Shown: positions 18,782 to 28,300 of the stretch, piece by piece
How positions within the stretch are numbered: the first letter of the stretch is position 1
Layout of the letters: each line of letters opens with the position of its first letter
From: Amylostereum areolatum
Lineage: Eukaryota; Basidiomycota; Agaricomycetes; Russulales; Stereaceae
DNA: 64,000 bases
Assembly (NCBI GenBank): GCA_012932865.1
Contig: SAXG01000068.1
Span: 62,001 to 126,000 of the forward strand
Reading direction: 5' to 3'
The notes under the pieces: generated by a model
The model's database searches: none
Told to the model about the DNA's origin: nothing
Seen by the model: only the letters and a program-made list of their open reading frames with translations
Position numbers and translations under genes: made by a program

Positions 18782-18787
18782 AAACCC
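18778..18787 (-). promoter_or_regulatory. Probable -1 frameshift site between gag and pol (C)
   Basis: On the minus strand G GGT TTT is followed by TGA, exactly as in family A. Gag stops at the TGA. Pol reads TTG AAT CGT in the -1 phase. Confidence 0.75.
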
Positions 18788-20094
18788 TGATTGTCTTTGA
18801 ACATGTTGGCAGTGCGTGCGAACGTTTCACTGTCCATCTTGTTCACAAGCTTGGTGATCTGATCAATCGGGGATTCTTCCTCTGTTAGATTCACTGTTCG
18901 TGCATTGATTGTCGTTTGGGTACGTTTCTCTGGGCAGTTCCTGGAGATGTGTCCTGGCTTCCGGCAATAGAAGCATGATCCTGATTTCTGGAGTTCGGTA
19001 CGTTCTTGCGGGGTAAGGCGTCTGAAGTTTCGGCCGTTGTTTCCGGTCTGAGCGGCCCTGGTGGTGGTAACGTTTCCTTTATTTCCGTTTCTTCGGAATG
19101 GAACGTACGCCTGTGGTTTCTTGTACAGGAGTGTGAGATCACTCGTCGGGTTCATTGGTCTCGTATAATGTCGTTGGAATGCTTGAGCTTCTCGCCAGTT
19201 ATTATCGATACGCAATGCGAGCTCATACCATTCATCAATATCGTTCGAGATGTGATCTCTCTTGAGGATCTCGACTACGATATCATTGCGTAGTCCTCTC
19301 TTGAATTGGTCGATCAGTGCTTTATGATCGTAGCCCGCTTCCATGGCGTAGTCCCTGAAGATTGTAATATAATCTTTGGTTTCCATAGTCCCTTGTTCTA
19401 GGCGCTGTATATTGAATCTAGCGTCTCTTCCTAGGTCTATTTCTCCGAAGGTCTCTAAGAAGTAGTCGCGGAATGCCGTCCATGTGAGGTATACTTCTGG
19501 ATCTAGACCATGATCTCGTATCTTATCAATCTTACTTATTAAGAGGGATGCCCAGTGGAGGGCTGGTCCATCGGTGAGATGCGAGAGTACAAAGGTTATC
19601 TTACGCATGTTGGCTGCATACGCGTTGGGAAAGGCTATGAAGCGAAGTACGCATTGTTCTATGAACTTTGCTGCTTTCGCTCGATCTCTTCCGTCGTATA
19701 CTCCCAGTGCGTTCAGTTTGAATCCTTTGTCCTTATCATCGGGTTTTGATCCGATTGTGCCTGTTCCTCCTGGTGGGGAATTCCCTGGTGGGTGCTTCGA
19801 TTTTTTCGGAAGATCCGCGGTTGCTCCTCTTCCGAAGACATAGTCTCTGACTTCTTTTCCCTTTTTGTTATCTATTGATTGGTTGGAAAATGATGGTGAT
19901 GGTGGCGATAGCGTTCTCCATCCTATTGGGTCGGTCGTGCCAAATCCTAGGGAGAATCGAGTCTCATGTCTCGGTTTTGCGGGATCGGCTGGTGTTGGAG
20001 TTGCAGGCGTCTGGCGCGGTACATTAGTCTCTCCAGGGGGGACATTGCCAAGTGCGGTGGCGGGGTTGGGTATCGAGGTGGCGGTGTCTCCCAT
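18778..20094 (-). CDS. gag: gag of C
   Basis: 438 codons from the first AUG of the internal region. After a Pro/Thr-rich N-terminus comes a capsid-like helical domain (KAAKFIEQCVLRF, LTDGPALHWASLL, RDYFLETFGEIDL, GYDHKALIDQFKRGL) and then one CCHC knuckle CFYCRKPGHISRNC. It ends DNQGF at the slippery heptamer. The reading frame is open upstream of this AUG for a further 266 codons without any Met, back to an in-frame TAG beside the LTR. The AUG at 20094 is chosen because it is the first in any frame. Confidence 0.9.
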   Translation of the reverse strand: MGDTATSIPNPATALGNVPPGETNVPRQTPATPTPADPAKPRHETRFSLGFGTTDPIGWRTLSPPSPSFSNQSIDNKKGKEVRDYVFGRGATADLPKKSKHPPGNSPPGGTGTIGSKPDDKDKGFKLNALGVYDGRDRAKAAKFIEQCVLRFIAFPNAYAANMRKITFVLSHLTDGPALHWASLLISKIDKIRDHGLDPEVYLTWTAFRDYFLETFGEIDLGRDARFNIQRLEQGTMETKDYITIFRDYAMEAGYDHKALIDQFKRGLRNDIVVEILKRDHISNDIDEWYELALRIDNNWREAQAFQRHYTRPMNPTSDLTLLYKKPQAYVPFRRNGNKGNVTTTRAAQTGNNGRNFRRLTPQERTELQKSGSCFYCRKPGHISRNCPEKRTQTTINARTVNLTEEESPIDQITKLVNKMDSETFARTANMFKDNQGF

Positions 20095-20892
20095 TGATGC
20101 GATGTTTTCGGGTTTTCTGAATAGATTTCCTTTTCTTCCTCTTGTGGTTCCGAAGATGTCGTCAGGTGATGGGGATCTTGTTGGGTTCTCTGTATGTTCT
20201 TTCGTTTCTGCTGCGCTCGGTGGGCTGCTTTCTCGACTTCCTCCGGGATCGGACTTAATTTGGGGGTTTGATATAGTTCTCTTAGGTTCTGGCGCGGTTT
20301 CCTCTGGAGGTGGTGCGGCTGTTGCGGGTTCTTGAGGATGCTGGAGTTCGGTTCGAGGGTTCTGTGGTTCGGTTGTCGTATCGGCTGTGTCGGTATCGGG
20401 ATCAAATTCCCAGTAGTCCTTAATATTCCCGGTGTAAGGTTTCTCTTCGACTTTCTGTGCGTCCGGGTGTTTCCAGAGTTCTTCTGATGAGAGGGGCCCG
20501 ATATGAGGTCTTGAATAATCTGGGCGCTTCCAATGTGAATTGTCGTAGCTTCCGTCTTCCTTTTCTCTTTTGGATCTATCTTTGAAGTATTCTGCTGCTG
20601 GGGGAAGGTTGTATCTGTATATGGGCGGGTTCCACTGGTATGCGTATGTCCCTTTGCTTTCTTTCGCGACGAGGGCTCCGTCGTAGTAAAAAAGGAGATG
20701 ATAGGGGTCAAATGTCCAGCGATGATCTTCGTTTCCGTTAGGGAAGTCTCGACTGCAGTTTGATTGGAGTTGAGGGATCTCAAAATCTGATGGTCTTTTT
20801 TCAGCGGATTGTTCCGCTGACTCCGTGGTGGGTGTTTTGTTTGACGCTCTGCGCCAAACTGTAGGGTGAGCTAGTGTAGAGGAGAGCTCGTT
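20095..20892 (-). other. Met-less open extension upstream of gag (C)
   Basis: Translated in the gag phase this gives 266 residues with no stop and no Met. It is protein-like: aromatic-rich parts (RWTFDPYHLLFYYDG, TYAYQWNPPIYRYN, KDYWEFDPD) followed by Pro/Glu/Thr-rich low complexity. No AUG occurs in any of the three minus-strand frames between the LTR and 20094, although CAT is common on the same strand. A non-AUG start, or an unrecognised splice supplying a start, would be needed to make it. Confidence 0.55.
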
Positions 20893-20896
20893 CTAG

Positions 20897-21433
20897 TGTT
20901 ATGGACGGTCCTTATCACGTGACAAGCGGCTCAGGCTACAGTACTCTTACGTGTGAGAGGTGGGATCAGGTGATCCAGACGTCTCGGTTGCGCGAAGGTT
21001 AGAGTCGATAAGCGAAGCAGTAAGTATTCACGGAATACTTAGGCGAGCTTTCGACTTTAGTTTAGATTCTCTTTAGTAGACTTAAGAGGAGGTTCTTTAG
21101 TTAGAACAGTCCTGTATTTACAAAGAGAACGAGCTGAGGAATGGCTCGTTCGATGAGCCTCCTTTTATAAGAAAGGAGGTCGAGTAAATATATGTACATT
21201 GAGCGACGGTCGCATCAAGTATCTACGGGGATGAGACTGTGGCACCGTCGCAGCTGTGCCGTTGAGACGGTGACGATCTGTGGCACTGTCGTCGGGACGG
21301 TGACGATCTGTGGCACTGTCGTCGTCGCGTCATTGAGACGGTTACGAACTGGGGCACAGTCGTAATCCGTCGTTTAGCGACGTCCTTCCTAATAAGGCAA
21401 TGGAAAATGAAGTACCTTGGACAAGTTGTAACA
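20897..21433 (-). repeat. 5' LTR of C
   Basis: 537 bp with the same palindromic TATA and 30-bp tandem units as the 3' LTR. The internal region starts immediately at an in-frame TAG (20893-20895). The outer flank is TSD ctatt. Confidence 0.95.
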
Positions 21434-21436
21434 CTA

Positions 21437-22626
21437 TTAACGGTTGTACAGAGAATTGTAGGGAGCCTTCACGGAAAATGTAGTAGCAGCTGTACTGAAC
21501 TGTACAAGTGGATAGAAAACAGATTGTATCGGATTAACCCTAACCTTAACTGTCTGAGCGTCACAAATCGTTGCGCCTCTCCCAAAAAAAGATGACATAA
21601 TAAATGTTCCTAAAAGGAACCGTAAAATATTGTTCCAATGACTTTTTTCGAGATGACTCTGCATATCCTTGCTAGTATAGTAGCACCTGAATGTACGTGA
21701 GTACACACTCATAGAGTAACAATATGAAACATACTGGGGCTGCTCTTCCTCGTTGTCATCCTCGCTCGCTGAATCCTGGTCTGGCTTCTTGACGCTCTCT
21801 TCCTCATCACTCTCCGTTGCAACAGCCATGCCCTTGATAGCCGCTGTCTTGTTTTGTTGGACCAAACACTTCATACCAAGGACAGCATTGCCATCTACCT
21901 GGCCCTTGCCTTTGTTGGCCTTAGCCTCCTTAGCTACACGTGCCGTGCTGGTAGAAAATATGTAAGTAGAAAATATAGCCAGAAAGTTGATTCCAACTCA
22001 CAGCTTCTTATCATGTTCATCATCAGCAGCCGTTCTCTTGCGCAACTTCTTCGGCTGTACAGTCTTGCACGCCATTCCGATCAGTTATAATGCAATCCAC
22101 AATAGAAGGAGTACACACTCCAACTCGTCCTCAGAGACGATGAAGCCCTTTAGGTTGCCGTCAGAGTCAGCATCCAAATCAACATCCATGAGCTCGTCCA
22201 TCGACTCTTTGGCTTCATCGTCAACCAGAGATTTAACACCTTTGGCCTTGGTCTCTTTTACGTCCATATCCATATTGTTGTCTTCAGAGGCATCACCATC
22301 CTTGTCAGAGTCGGGCTGGACAGGGTGGGGAGTATCCTCCCGGCTAATAGCACATATATTCTGTCAGTCAAACCCTCATAAGATATATATTAAGTGAGAT
22401 ATACACTTTCTTACGCCTCTCAATAACAACCTCGGCTCTATTAGAAATGATGCGTTTGATACCACGAGTGCTGAACTTTGAGTTAGCATAAGTAGAAGCA
22501 GACAGGAGAAGAACAGACTTTATCTTTGCCTTCGCGTCTTTCTCGACCTTGACCTCTTCTTCTTCATCTGAAGAATTGATGCTGATTACATGGACCTTGG
22601 AGGGTTTGTTCTCCTCATCACTATCC
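21437..22626 (-). CDS. Acidic, Lys-rich nuclear-type protein, 3' exons of a host-like gene
   Basis: Five exons can be read in continuous phase: 22626-22405, 22343-22115, 22054-22002, 21947-21735 and 21686-21437. Their introns are 61, 60, 54 and 48 nt, with donors GTATAT, GTACTC, GTGAGT and GTATGT and acceptors TAG, CAG, CAG and CAG. The product alternates acidic Ser/Asp/Glu runs (SSDEEEEVKVEKD, MDVDLDADSDG, TESDEEES) with basic patches (PKKLRKRTAAD, AKEAKANKGKG), which suggests a chromatin or nucleolar protein. A short CYYTSKD...SHLEKSHW segment could be a decayed zinc finger. The stop lies at the C insertion site. The upstream part is cut by B1. I do not recognise the family. Confidence 0.55.
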
Positions 22627-22674
22627 CTAGAACGAGTTAGAATCTGTTGCTCACTCTACGAAGCGAAGAGCTCC

Positions 22675-23094
22675 TGTCACGGATCGCTCCATTTCTTTCT
22701 TCATTTGCAGACCTTGTACACGCGACGCATCACGGCACATGACTTTCCTTCGCATCACATGCTCCAACGACGTCATTGCCCGGACTTCCGAACGGTGTTC
22801 CGTATCCTTATCTATGACATCATTGCTCCGGACCTCTGTCCTCCTCCCCATGACCCCTTTCTTATTGTTCCCCCCGCTCGCACCACTATCACATCGCATC
22901 GCACCATCGTTCCCACTTGTATATAAGGACAGTATCCCTTTTCCCTTTTCCTCAGACTGTCCATCTCGTCATACGGTACTGTAGCGCACGTTGCACTACC
23001 CTAGACCCCGGCACTCTCGAATATATTTTCTTCTCGCTCCTCCCATCGTCGCGACTTAGGCGGTTCATCGGTCTCATAAACTGTGTTTCTGACA
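22675..23094 (+). repeat. 5' LTR of B1
   Basis: TGTCACGGATCG to GTTTCTGACA; TATA box TATATAAGG at 22920-22928. Confidence 0.95.
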
Positions 23095-23096
23095 CC

Positions 23097-23711
23097 TGGA
23101 CAGTCTACCCCTACACCTACCTCGCACCCCTCTCTCCATCTACCTCTGCCGTCTCTACGACGTTAAAAACTCCCACCACGGACCTCCCGAACGCACCGGT
23201 TTTCCTCCCGTTCAACGGAAAGCCGATCACCCCCCGCGACGACGCACCACTCCCCTACCCTTGGTCCGACACCGTCACCATCAACTGCCTCGTCCCCGTA
23301 CAGAACCTCTGCAAGAAAGATCCCTGGACCGCGCACGGCCTCAACTTCCGCATCTTCGAGTGGAGGTGGCACAAGGATCACGGTACTGTCGTCCTCGCCC
23401 TATACGTCCGGATCACTACGTGCATCAACGTAGATCTCGAACGCCTTGAATTCACCCTCCACGCCCCCACCTACCACACATACCTCATCCAGGACGCCCC
23501 CAACCCGATCCTCCAAACCAGTTTCACCTCTGTCTCCCAGTTTAACCGCCGGACCCCCGAATCCACCCCGCCACCAGTCCTCCGTCCCACCATCAAGGGT
23601 AAGACCCTTCGTCGCCGCCACCACGAACATAAGATCCGCCAGGCAGTAAAAGCCGGCTACCTCACCAAGAAACTCCTCGGCCGTCGCCCCATCGCGGCGG
23701 ACTTCTTCTAG
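23097..23711 (+). CDS. ORF1 of family B (Met-less pre-gag frame)
   Basis: 204 codons in phase with gag, open from the LTR edge (and into the LTR) to TAG at 23709-23711. Not one Met codon is present. The translated protein looks real: NAPVFLPFNGKPITPRDD, KKDPWTAHGLNFRIF, a beta-rich stretch (VVLALYVRITTCINVDL) and a basic C-terminus (KGKTLRRRHHEHKIRQ). B2 and B3 keep the frame almost unchanged. The DPW...H start and beta-rich centre recall ORF1 of family A, which sits in the same place. No known domain is recognised. Expression would need a non-AUG start. Confidence 0.5.
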   Translation, partial: WTVYPYTYLAPLSPSTSAVSTTLKTPTTDLPNAPVFLPFNGKPITPRDDAPLPYPWSDTVTINCLVPVQNLCKKDPWTAHGLNFRIFEWRWHKDHGTVVLALYVRITTCINVDLERLEFTLHAPTYHTYLIQDAPNPILQTSFTSVSQFNRRTPESTPPPVLRPTIKGKTLRRRHHEHKIRQAVKAGYLTKKLLGRRPIAADFF

Positions 23712-24302
23712 ACCATCATCACGTCCTCCACAGCCCCTCGTCCCCCCACTCCGAACCTCCCCCCAGGCGTTTTTCGAGACTACTGTCCCGAAGAATACTA
23801 TATCCTCACCTCGCAGCAGACTAAGGAATCCGTACGTTGGCTGCACGACGAACCAAACCGGCAACGTCGAGACTGGTACTTCGACGACCGTGACGAACAA
23901 CCCTACGTCGAAGAATCGGATTTTGCCACCGCTGCGGACGTTCTACAGCGCTTCCTGAACCCCCCTCCGACCAACTCGCCCCCACCCCGTCGACGTACTG
24001 TAATCGAAGTCCCAGAAGGGATCAACCACAACGACACCACTGGGAAGTGGTACGCCTATAGACGGAACAAGAACGGAACCCCAGGACGATCAGTAGTTGA
24101 GTGGCAGCCCACTTCGTTCAGTCCCGTCCAAGATCACTGGTCGTGGCATCATAACCAGCAATTCCTCACCCCCGCCGACTTCCTTGTTGCAAAACAAGTT
24201 GAGGACGAAGTTGAAGAAGCAGAAGAACGCCGACGAGAAACCCTACGCCGCCTTGATCAAGAACTCGCCCAATCCCTCACCATCCCCCTCCCCTTCGACA
24301 AG
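23712..24302 (+). other. Met-less in-frame extension between ORF1 and gag (B1)
   Basis: 197 codons after the TAG, in gag phase, with no other stop and no Met. Features include RDYCPEEYYILTSQQT, RQRRDWYFDDRDEQPYV, GKWYAYRRNKNG and a charged helix (VEDEVEEAEERRRETLRRL) leading into Gag. From 23095 to 24302 I found no ATG in any plus-strand frame. Confidence 0.55.
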
Positions 24303-25328
24303 ATGTCCGATGCCGAATCCAAACCTGCCGTCTCCAAGCGGGAGATCGGCCCCAAGCCAAAGCCATTCAAAGGCGATAGACGCGACACCCTCCGGTTCTC
24401 CCTCGAGCTCCGCATGTTCCTGCGCGTTAACAAGGATGTTTATGCCACAGATGACGCCAAGATGATGCTCCTCCTCAGCCTGATGGAGGACGACACGGCG
24501 AAAGCCTGGGCCACGCATCGCCGCATGGAACTCTTCGCCGACGAAGACGAGAAGGAAGACGCCGAAACCCTCGACCCCACGCCCCCAACACTCCACTATA
24601 GCTCCTACAAAGAGCTCTTCGAGAGGTTTGGCAAAGACTTCGTGCCCGTCGATCCGAAGATAGAGGCTCAGCGTAAGATCAACGAGCTCGCAATGACCAC
24701 CCGGGACGTCACTGACTTTATCACCGAGTTTGAGATGCTGGCAACCATGTCGGCGTACGACGACGAGGCGCTAATCCACTTCTTCAAGAAGGGACTTCAG
24801 CGTGACCTCGGCAAGCAGGTGGCCCGGTCGTACCCGTTCCCCACCAAGCTCGCGGAGTGGAAGGAGCGCGCCCGCCGCATCAACCACCAGTGGCTCGAAG
24901 AGAACCCGGAGAGGAAGAGCAGTCAGTCCAAGGGGGCTGTCGCGCTCACCTCGAACGGTTCGACCAACGACTCCTCGTCACGCCGAGTCGGCGCCTTCAC
25001 CAACACCTCGACCCGCCCTGCAAAGCTGACGGACGACGAGCGCGCAAAGATGATGCGCGAAGGCAAGTGCTTCATGTGTCGACAAGCCGGTCACGTCTCT
25101 CGCGACTGCCCCAACCGCGACTCGAGCGCGCAACGGGTGGGCGCAGTAGAGACTGGGTCCAAGGCCCCTCCCCTGCCGACGAACACGGCTCCGTCCACTG
25201 CGAAAGCAGCTCCCGACCCATCCAAAACCATCGCGGCGATCACTCGCCAGCTGAAGGATCTGGACGCGGAAGGCAAGGAGCAGGCAGTAGCGCTGTTGAA
25301 GGACATCCTGGAATCGCAGGATTTTTGA
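24303..25328 (+). CDS. gag: gag of B1
   Basis: 341 codons from the first AUG downstream of the LTR. The capsid-like helical region (RFSLELRMFLRVNKD, LMEDDTAKAWATHR, YKELFERFGKDF, FITEFEMLATMSAYDD) is followed by a CCHC knuckle CFMCRQAGHVSRDC and a C-terminal helix. It ends LESQDF at TGA 25326-25328. The product would form the virus-like particle and bind the element RNA. B2 encodes a 341-aa Gag in which I saw no difference. Confidence 0.93.
   Translation: MSDAESKPAVSKREIGPKPKPFKGDRRDTLRFSLELRMFLRVNKDVYATDDAKMMLLLSLMEDDTAKAWATHRRMELFADEDEKEDAETLDPTPPTLHYSSYKELFERFGKDFVPVDPKIEAQRKINELAMTTRDVTDFITEFEMLATMSAYDDEALIHFFKKGLQRDLGKQVARSYPFPTKLAEWKERARRINHQWLEENPERKSSQSKGAVALTSNGSTNDSSSRRVGAFTNTSTRPAKLTDDERAKMMREGKCFMCRQAGHVSRDCPNRDSSAQRVGAVETGSKAPPLPTNTAPSTAKAAPDPSKTIAAITRQLKDLDAEGKEQAVALLKDILESQDF
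25319..25328 (+). promoter_or_regulatory. Probable -1 frameshift site between gag and pol (B1)
   Basis: G GAT TTT directly before TGA. This is not a perfect X XXY YYZ heptamer, but it resembles the known functional GGAUUUA type. Pol is open in the -1 phase. B2 has the same sequence at 45100-45109 (minus). Confidence 0.65.
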
Positions 25329-28300
25329 AACGCCCCCCAGTCGCGTCGTCTGGTGGAGGCAAAGGACTTTTGGTATCATCGTCGAATCGTTTCGCTGTAT
25401 TATCATCCATGCATACCTGTGAGCAATCATATCCCCCGTGTTTGTATCTGTCTACTGTCACCAAGAACAGGCAAACACCATCGATCACGCTCAAAGTCAA
25501 GCTGATCGGACGAGTTACCAAAAGAGAAATCGACGCAGACGCGCTGCTTGATAGCGGCGCAGAAGGAATTATCCTGAACCGAAGCTTCGTTGAACGCAAG
25601 AAGCTCACCACAAGAAAACTAGAAAACCCGTTCCCCGTGCGTAATGTGGATGGCACCGAGAACATCATGGGCTGGGTACGCGACACAACGACCCAGCGGA
25701 TCCGGATATACTCGCAAGATTCAAAGGCGTACCATGAGGAAGAAGCTGAGTTCTTCATCACCGACATTGGCGATCATGACATGATCCTTGGAACAGACTG
25801 GCTCGACGAGCACAATCCCACCATAGACTGGCAACGAGACCGTGTTGACATGCTCCGCTGCCCTCCCTCGTGCACTCTGTCCAAACCTCCTGTGACGAAC
25901 CTCGCAACCAAGCCACGGAAACCATCATCGGTCCAATCACAGCGTAAGGTTGAAGCAGGTAAAACCCCGAGGACACCTCTCGTTTTGGACGATCCCTTCC
26001 CAGAGCCGACATATGTGTCCTGGACCCCAGTCCCCACTTATGTTATTCCTGCACGCAGAGTCAAAGGTGTTCGCGTCCGCACGGTCCATCGCTCCCCTCT
26101 ACCCGCACAACTCTTCACTGAAGACGACGACAAGCGGCCCATGGTATTCCGAGACTGGGAGATCAATGGACTACGCCACGCCGGAATCCTCCCTGAAACC
26201 GATGGTCCTAATCCAGATGCAGTACCTATCCGCGCGGGCTTTACAAAAGCACAGGAGCTTGCAGAGCATTCAAAAGAGAACACACGCCCGCAAACCTTTG
26301 AAGACTTAGTCCCCCCGCCGTACCGCGACTTCGCGCCTGTATTCGACAAAAAAACCTCCAAGCGACTTCCTGACCGACGACCATGGGACCATGCTATCGA
26401 CATGAAAGACGGCTTCGAACCCAAACCGTGCAAAATCTACCCCCTCTCACCTTCCGAGCAGATCAAACTCGACACCTTCCTCGACGACCACCTGAAGAAG
26501 GGCTATATCCGCCCATCGAAGTCACCTCAGGCGAGTCCGTTCTTCTTTGTGAAGAAAAAGGATGGAAAGCTGCGTCCCGTACAGGACTATCGAGAACTAA
26601 ACAAGGGCACTGTCAAGAACGAATACCCCTTGCCACTGATCTCTGAAATTGTCGACCGTCTCAAAGGTGCAAAGATCTTCTCCAAGATGGATGTCCGCTG
26701 GGGCTACAACAATGTCCGCATCAAGGAAGGCGACGAGTGGAAGGCTGCGTTCAAGACGAATCGCGGTCTCTTTGAACCCACGGTGATGTTTTTCGGGCTT
26801 ATGAACTCCCCTGCGACGTTTCAGGCAATGATGAATGAACTGTTCAAGGATCTCATCGACTCGGGCAAGGTCATCATCTACATGGACGACATCTTGGTGT
26901 TCACTCGCACCATGGACGAACACCGTGCCATAGTGCGGCAGGTTCTGCAGTGTTTGCAAGACAACGACCTCTTCCTCAAACCGGAGAAATGCGTCTTTGA
27001 GCAAGACTCTGTCGAATACCTCGGACTCATCATCTCGCACGACAAGATCGCTATGGACCCCGTCAAGGTAGCAGGTATTCAGGACTGGCCGACACCACGA
27101 ACGGTCAAAGATGTGCAATCCTTCCTCGGCTTTGGCAACTTCTACCGACGTTTCATCAAGGACTTCTCCAAGGCTGCACGACCCCTATTTGACCTGACAA
27201 AGAAGGACTGCACATGGGGCTGGTCGGCGGACTGCCAAACTGCGTTTGACGCACTGAAAGCTGCGTTTACTTCCTCCCCCGTCTTGGTCATGCCTGACCC
27301 AAAGAAGCCTTACCTCGTTGAAGTCGATGCCTTGGACTTTGCTACTGGAGGTATACTCTCGCAGAAAGGCGATGACGGTCACTGGCATCCAGTGGCGTAT
27401 CTGTCCAAGGCCCTATCGGAACCGGAACGGAACTACGACATCTACGACAAGGAGCTACTCGCGATCATCCGTGCGCTTGAAGCCTGGCGCCACTACCTCG
27501 AAGGCGCCCCCGACACCGTCGAAATCTGGACAGATCACAAGAACCTGGAGCACTTCAAGACGGCACAGAAGCTGAGCCGCCGACAGGCACGTTGGGCTCT
27601 ATTCCTCACTCGATTTGACTTCTCGCTCGTTCATAAACCAGGAATTTCCCACCGCCCGGATCCAATGTCTCGACGACCCGATCACAAGGATGGTGTTGAA
27701 AACGACAACAAGGAGCGCGTCTTGCTTGACCCCAAGTACTTCCAAGTACGCGCAACAAGGCCAGGAGCAGTAACCTCCCTCGGTGATGTCGAACTCCGAC
27801 GACGTATCCGCGACTGCAAAACCAAGAACATCGAGGTCGTTCAAGCCCTGGACGCCATCTTACGAAACGGACCACGTACACTCGTCAAGAACCTTCAAGA
27901 GTGGAACTACGAAGAAGGCCTGGTCCTGTTTAGAGGAAAGGTATACGTCCCTGCGGATGACGAGTTGCGACGCGACATTGTCAAAATGTACCATGAATCG
28001 CCCCTGGCTGGACACCCCGGTCGCTTCAAGACTTACGAGCTTGTGAGTCGTGAATATTGGTGGCCTGGCATGTCTGTCTTTGTCCACGACTTTGTAGCAG
28101 GATGCGCAACCTGCCAGTCGACGAAGACACAGAGCAGCCGACCCCACGTCGACATGATCCCAAACGAAGTACCCGATCGACCATTTGGCGTCATCTCCAC
28201 TGACTTCATCGTCGAACTCCCTGACTGCGAAGGCTATAACGCCGTCAATGTTGTGGTCGATCGCCTCACCAAGATGGTGGTTACCACCCCATGTACAACG

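Larger units (their letters stand above)
3700..21433 (-). mobile_element. Ty3/gypsy chromovirus C, full length, interrupted by A1
   Basis: The LTRs at 20897-21433 (5') and 3700-4236 (3') are 537 bp each and differ at two sites that I could find. They are flanked by a perfect 5-bp TSD, ctatt (3695-3699 and 21434-21438). Minus-strand order: 5' LTR, Met-less leader frame, gag, -1 overlap, pol, a spliced zinc-knuckle ORF, small ORFs, 3' LTR. Without A1 the element is about 10.2 kb, large for a gypsy, because about 3.1 kb lies between pol and the 3' LTR. A1 (6620-14134) sits inside the post-pol ORF. Confidence 0.96.

Noticed and set aside
22641..22674. A 28-nt GTGAGC...TTCTAG intron that would join the two host-gene parts in phase across B1
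   Set aside because: The phase fits, but 28 nt is too short for a fungal intron and B1 lacks a TSD. I therefore do not claim one continuous gene.
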